Source: Clostridiales bacterium
GTDB lineage: Bacteria; Bacillota; Clostridia; Christensenellales; QALW01
Reading direction: 5' to 3'
Length of the DNA stretch: 64,000 nucleotides
Assembly: GCA_015069575.1 (NCBI GenBank)
Contig: SVIH01000003.1
Location: forward strand, 1-64,000
Below are positions 63,213 through 64,000 of this stretch, one piece after another. The position numbers were made by a program, and so were the translations under genes. Within the stretch, counting starts at the first letter, position 1, and each line of letters opens with the position of its first letter. The notes under the pieces are model-generated. The model had not been told where the DNA came from. It saw nothing but the letters and a program-made list of their open reading frames with translations, and made no database searches.

Positions 63213-63243
63213 ATATAATATTCAAATTTACAGAGGTATTGTA

Positions 63244-64000
63244 ATGACACTTGATGAAATTTTAATAAAAGTTGATAAGCCCGCCAGATATACAGGTGGC
63301 GAACTTAATATGTGTTTAAAGGAAAATGCAGAAGTTAATTTTGTGTTTTCTTATCCTGATACTTATGAAATGGGTATGTCACATTTAGGTGGAAAAATAA
63401 TTTATCATTTATTAAATGAGCGTGAAGATACTTTTTGCCAGAGATGTTACGCGCCTTGGGTTGATATGGAAGACCTTATGCGCAAAAATAACATTCCCCT
63501 TTTTACTTTAGAAACAAAAATGCCTGTAAAAAATGCTGATATATGGGGTTTTACTCTGCAGTATGAATTAAGTTATACAAATATTTTAAATATGCTTGAT
63601 TTAGGCGGTGTGCCGTTAAGGACAAGCCAAAGAAATGAAAGCGATCCATTAATTGTTGCAGGCGGACCTTGCGCTACCCATGCCCAGATGCTTGCTGATT
63701 TTGTTGATTGCTTTTTGCTTGGTGACGGTGAGGAATCACTTAACGAACTTATTGATATTTATAAATTATGGAAAAATTCAAAATCAAGCAAAAAGGAATT
63801 GTTAAAAATGCTGTCCCAAAACGAAGGTTTCTTTGTGCCTTCGTTATATCAGCATACAATAGACGAAAACGGAAAACTTACAATAACTCCTTTAGAAAAC
63901 GCCCCAAGCACTGTGAAAAGGCGTGTTGTTAAAGATTTTGAAAACACCTTTGCACCTACAAAACTTATCGTACCGTTAATTGAAGTTGTGCATGACCGAA
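63244..64000 (+). CDS. Radical SAM protein of the B12-binding fused family (partial, N-terminus)
   Basis: The first 252 codons; the gene runs off the right edge. MTLDEILIKVDKPARYTGGE, FSYPDTYEMGMSHLGGKI, RCYAPWVDMEDLMRKNNIPL and GFTLQYELSYTNILNMLDL match the N-terminal part of the TIGR03960-type family, in which a B12-binding-like domain precedes a radical SAM domain. The cysteine motif would lie beyond 64000. In clostridia it often precedes ribosomal protein L21 genes; the function is unsettled. Confidence 0.85.
   Translation, partial: MTLDEILIKVDKPARYTGGELNMCLKENAEVNFVFSYPDTYEMGMSHLGGKIIYHLLNEREDTFCQRCYAPWVDMEDLMRKNNIPLFTLETKMPVKNADIWGFTLQYELSYTNILNMLDLGGVPLRTSQRNESDPLIVAGGPCATHAQMLADFVDCFLLGDGEESLNELIDIYKLWKNSKSSKKELLKMLSQNEGFFVPSLYQHTIDENGKLTITPLENAPSTVKRRVVKDFENTFAPTKLIVPLIEVVHDR

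Noticed and set aside
1-64000. CRISPR arrays, tRNA or rRNA genes, IS transposases, prophage genes, toxin-antitoxin pairs
   Set aside because: None seen on either strand on reading; short repeats are terminators or the elements listed.

Overview
The window is 64 kb of AT-rich, densely coded DNA from a spore-forming Firmicute, most likely an anaerobic member of the Clostridia. It carries three sporulation genes (spoIIID, spoIIP, gpr), a cysteine-containing AbrB-type regulator, pyruvate phosphate dikinase, several radical SAM enzymes, strong AGGAGG-type ribosome binding sites and sigma-A promoters with 17-bp spacers. TTG and GTG starts are common. There is no phage, IS transposase, integrase, CRISPR array, rRNA or tRNA that I can see. 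The window therefore looks like ordinary chromosome with small accessory patches.

Layout. 1-6 kb: the start of a secreted SH3/glucosaminidase protein, a 6S-like RNA, then a reverse-strand operon of a GNAT enzyme, an atypical radical SAM enzyme and a two-subunit ABC exporter. 6-15 kb: a forward run of a Dabb protein, pyridoxal kinase, a DUF512 radical SAM protein, der, plsY and a ParE/ParC topoisomerase pair. 15-22.5 kb: ysxC, lon and a membrane protein on the reverse strand; a lipoprotein and spoIIID forward; hflX and a YycJ-like hydrolase on reverse. 22.6-26 kb: asd-dapA-dapB, where dapB carries two extra aspartokinase-type ACT domains, then a 280-bp nested inverted-repeat element. 26-31 kb: an M29 aminopeptidase, a glycosidase-like protein and phosphoglucomutase. 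31-35 kb: gpr-spoIIP, rpsT, an AbrB-like gene and a CofE-like ligase. 35-39 kb: a four-gene HD/M20/MFS/2-hydroxyacid dehydrogenase operon. 39-42 kb: a CotH lipoprotein and a GH20 hexosaminidase. 42-44 kb: an accessory patch downstream of ppdK. 44-50.5 kb: ppdK, then ygiQ-era-yqzL-recO. 50.6-58 kb: one 2553-residue cyclic beta-1,2-glucan synthase-type enzyme. 58-64 kb: a ZIP transporter, upp, rdgB-yfcE-esterase, comF and the start of a B12-type radical SAM protein.

How the genes fit together. asd, dapA and dapB make three successive steps from aspartyl phosphate to tetrahydrodipicolinate, which feeds lysine, peptidoglycan and (in spore formers) dipicolinate; the ACT fusion suggests feedback control at DapB. 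Der, YsxC, HflX, Era, Lon and S20 belong to ribosome assembly and protein quality control. SpoIIP and Gpr act at engulfment and germination, and SpoIIID is a mother-cell regulator. PpdK, PGM, the glucan synthase, hexosaminidase and esterase point to sugar-polymer metabolism.

The least conventional signals are: (1) two short gene units behind ppdK, each ending in a decayed copy of the ppdK 3' end plus its terminator; (2) the DapB-ACT-ACT fusion; (3) a complete JAMM metalloprotease-like motif at the N-terminus of HflX; (4) the GNAT/radical SAM/exporter operon; and (5) two sporulation genes whose ribosome binding sites lie inside hairpins. All calls were made by reading the sequence; no database search or folding program was run.
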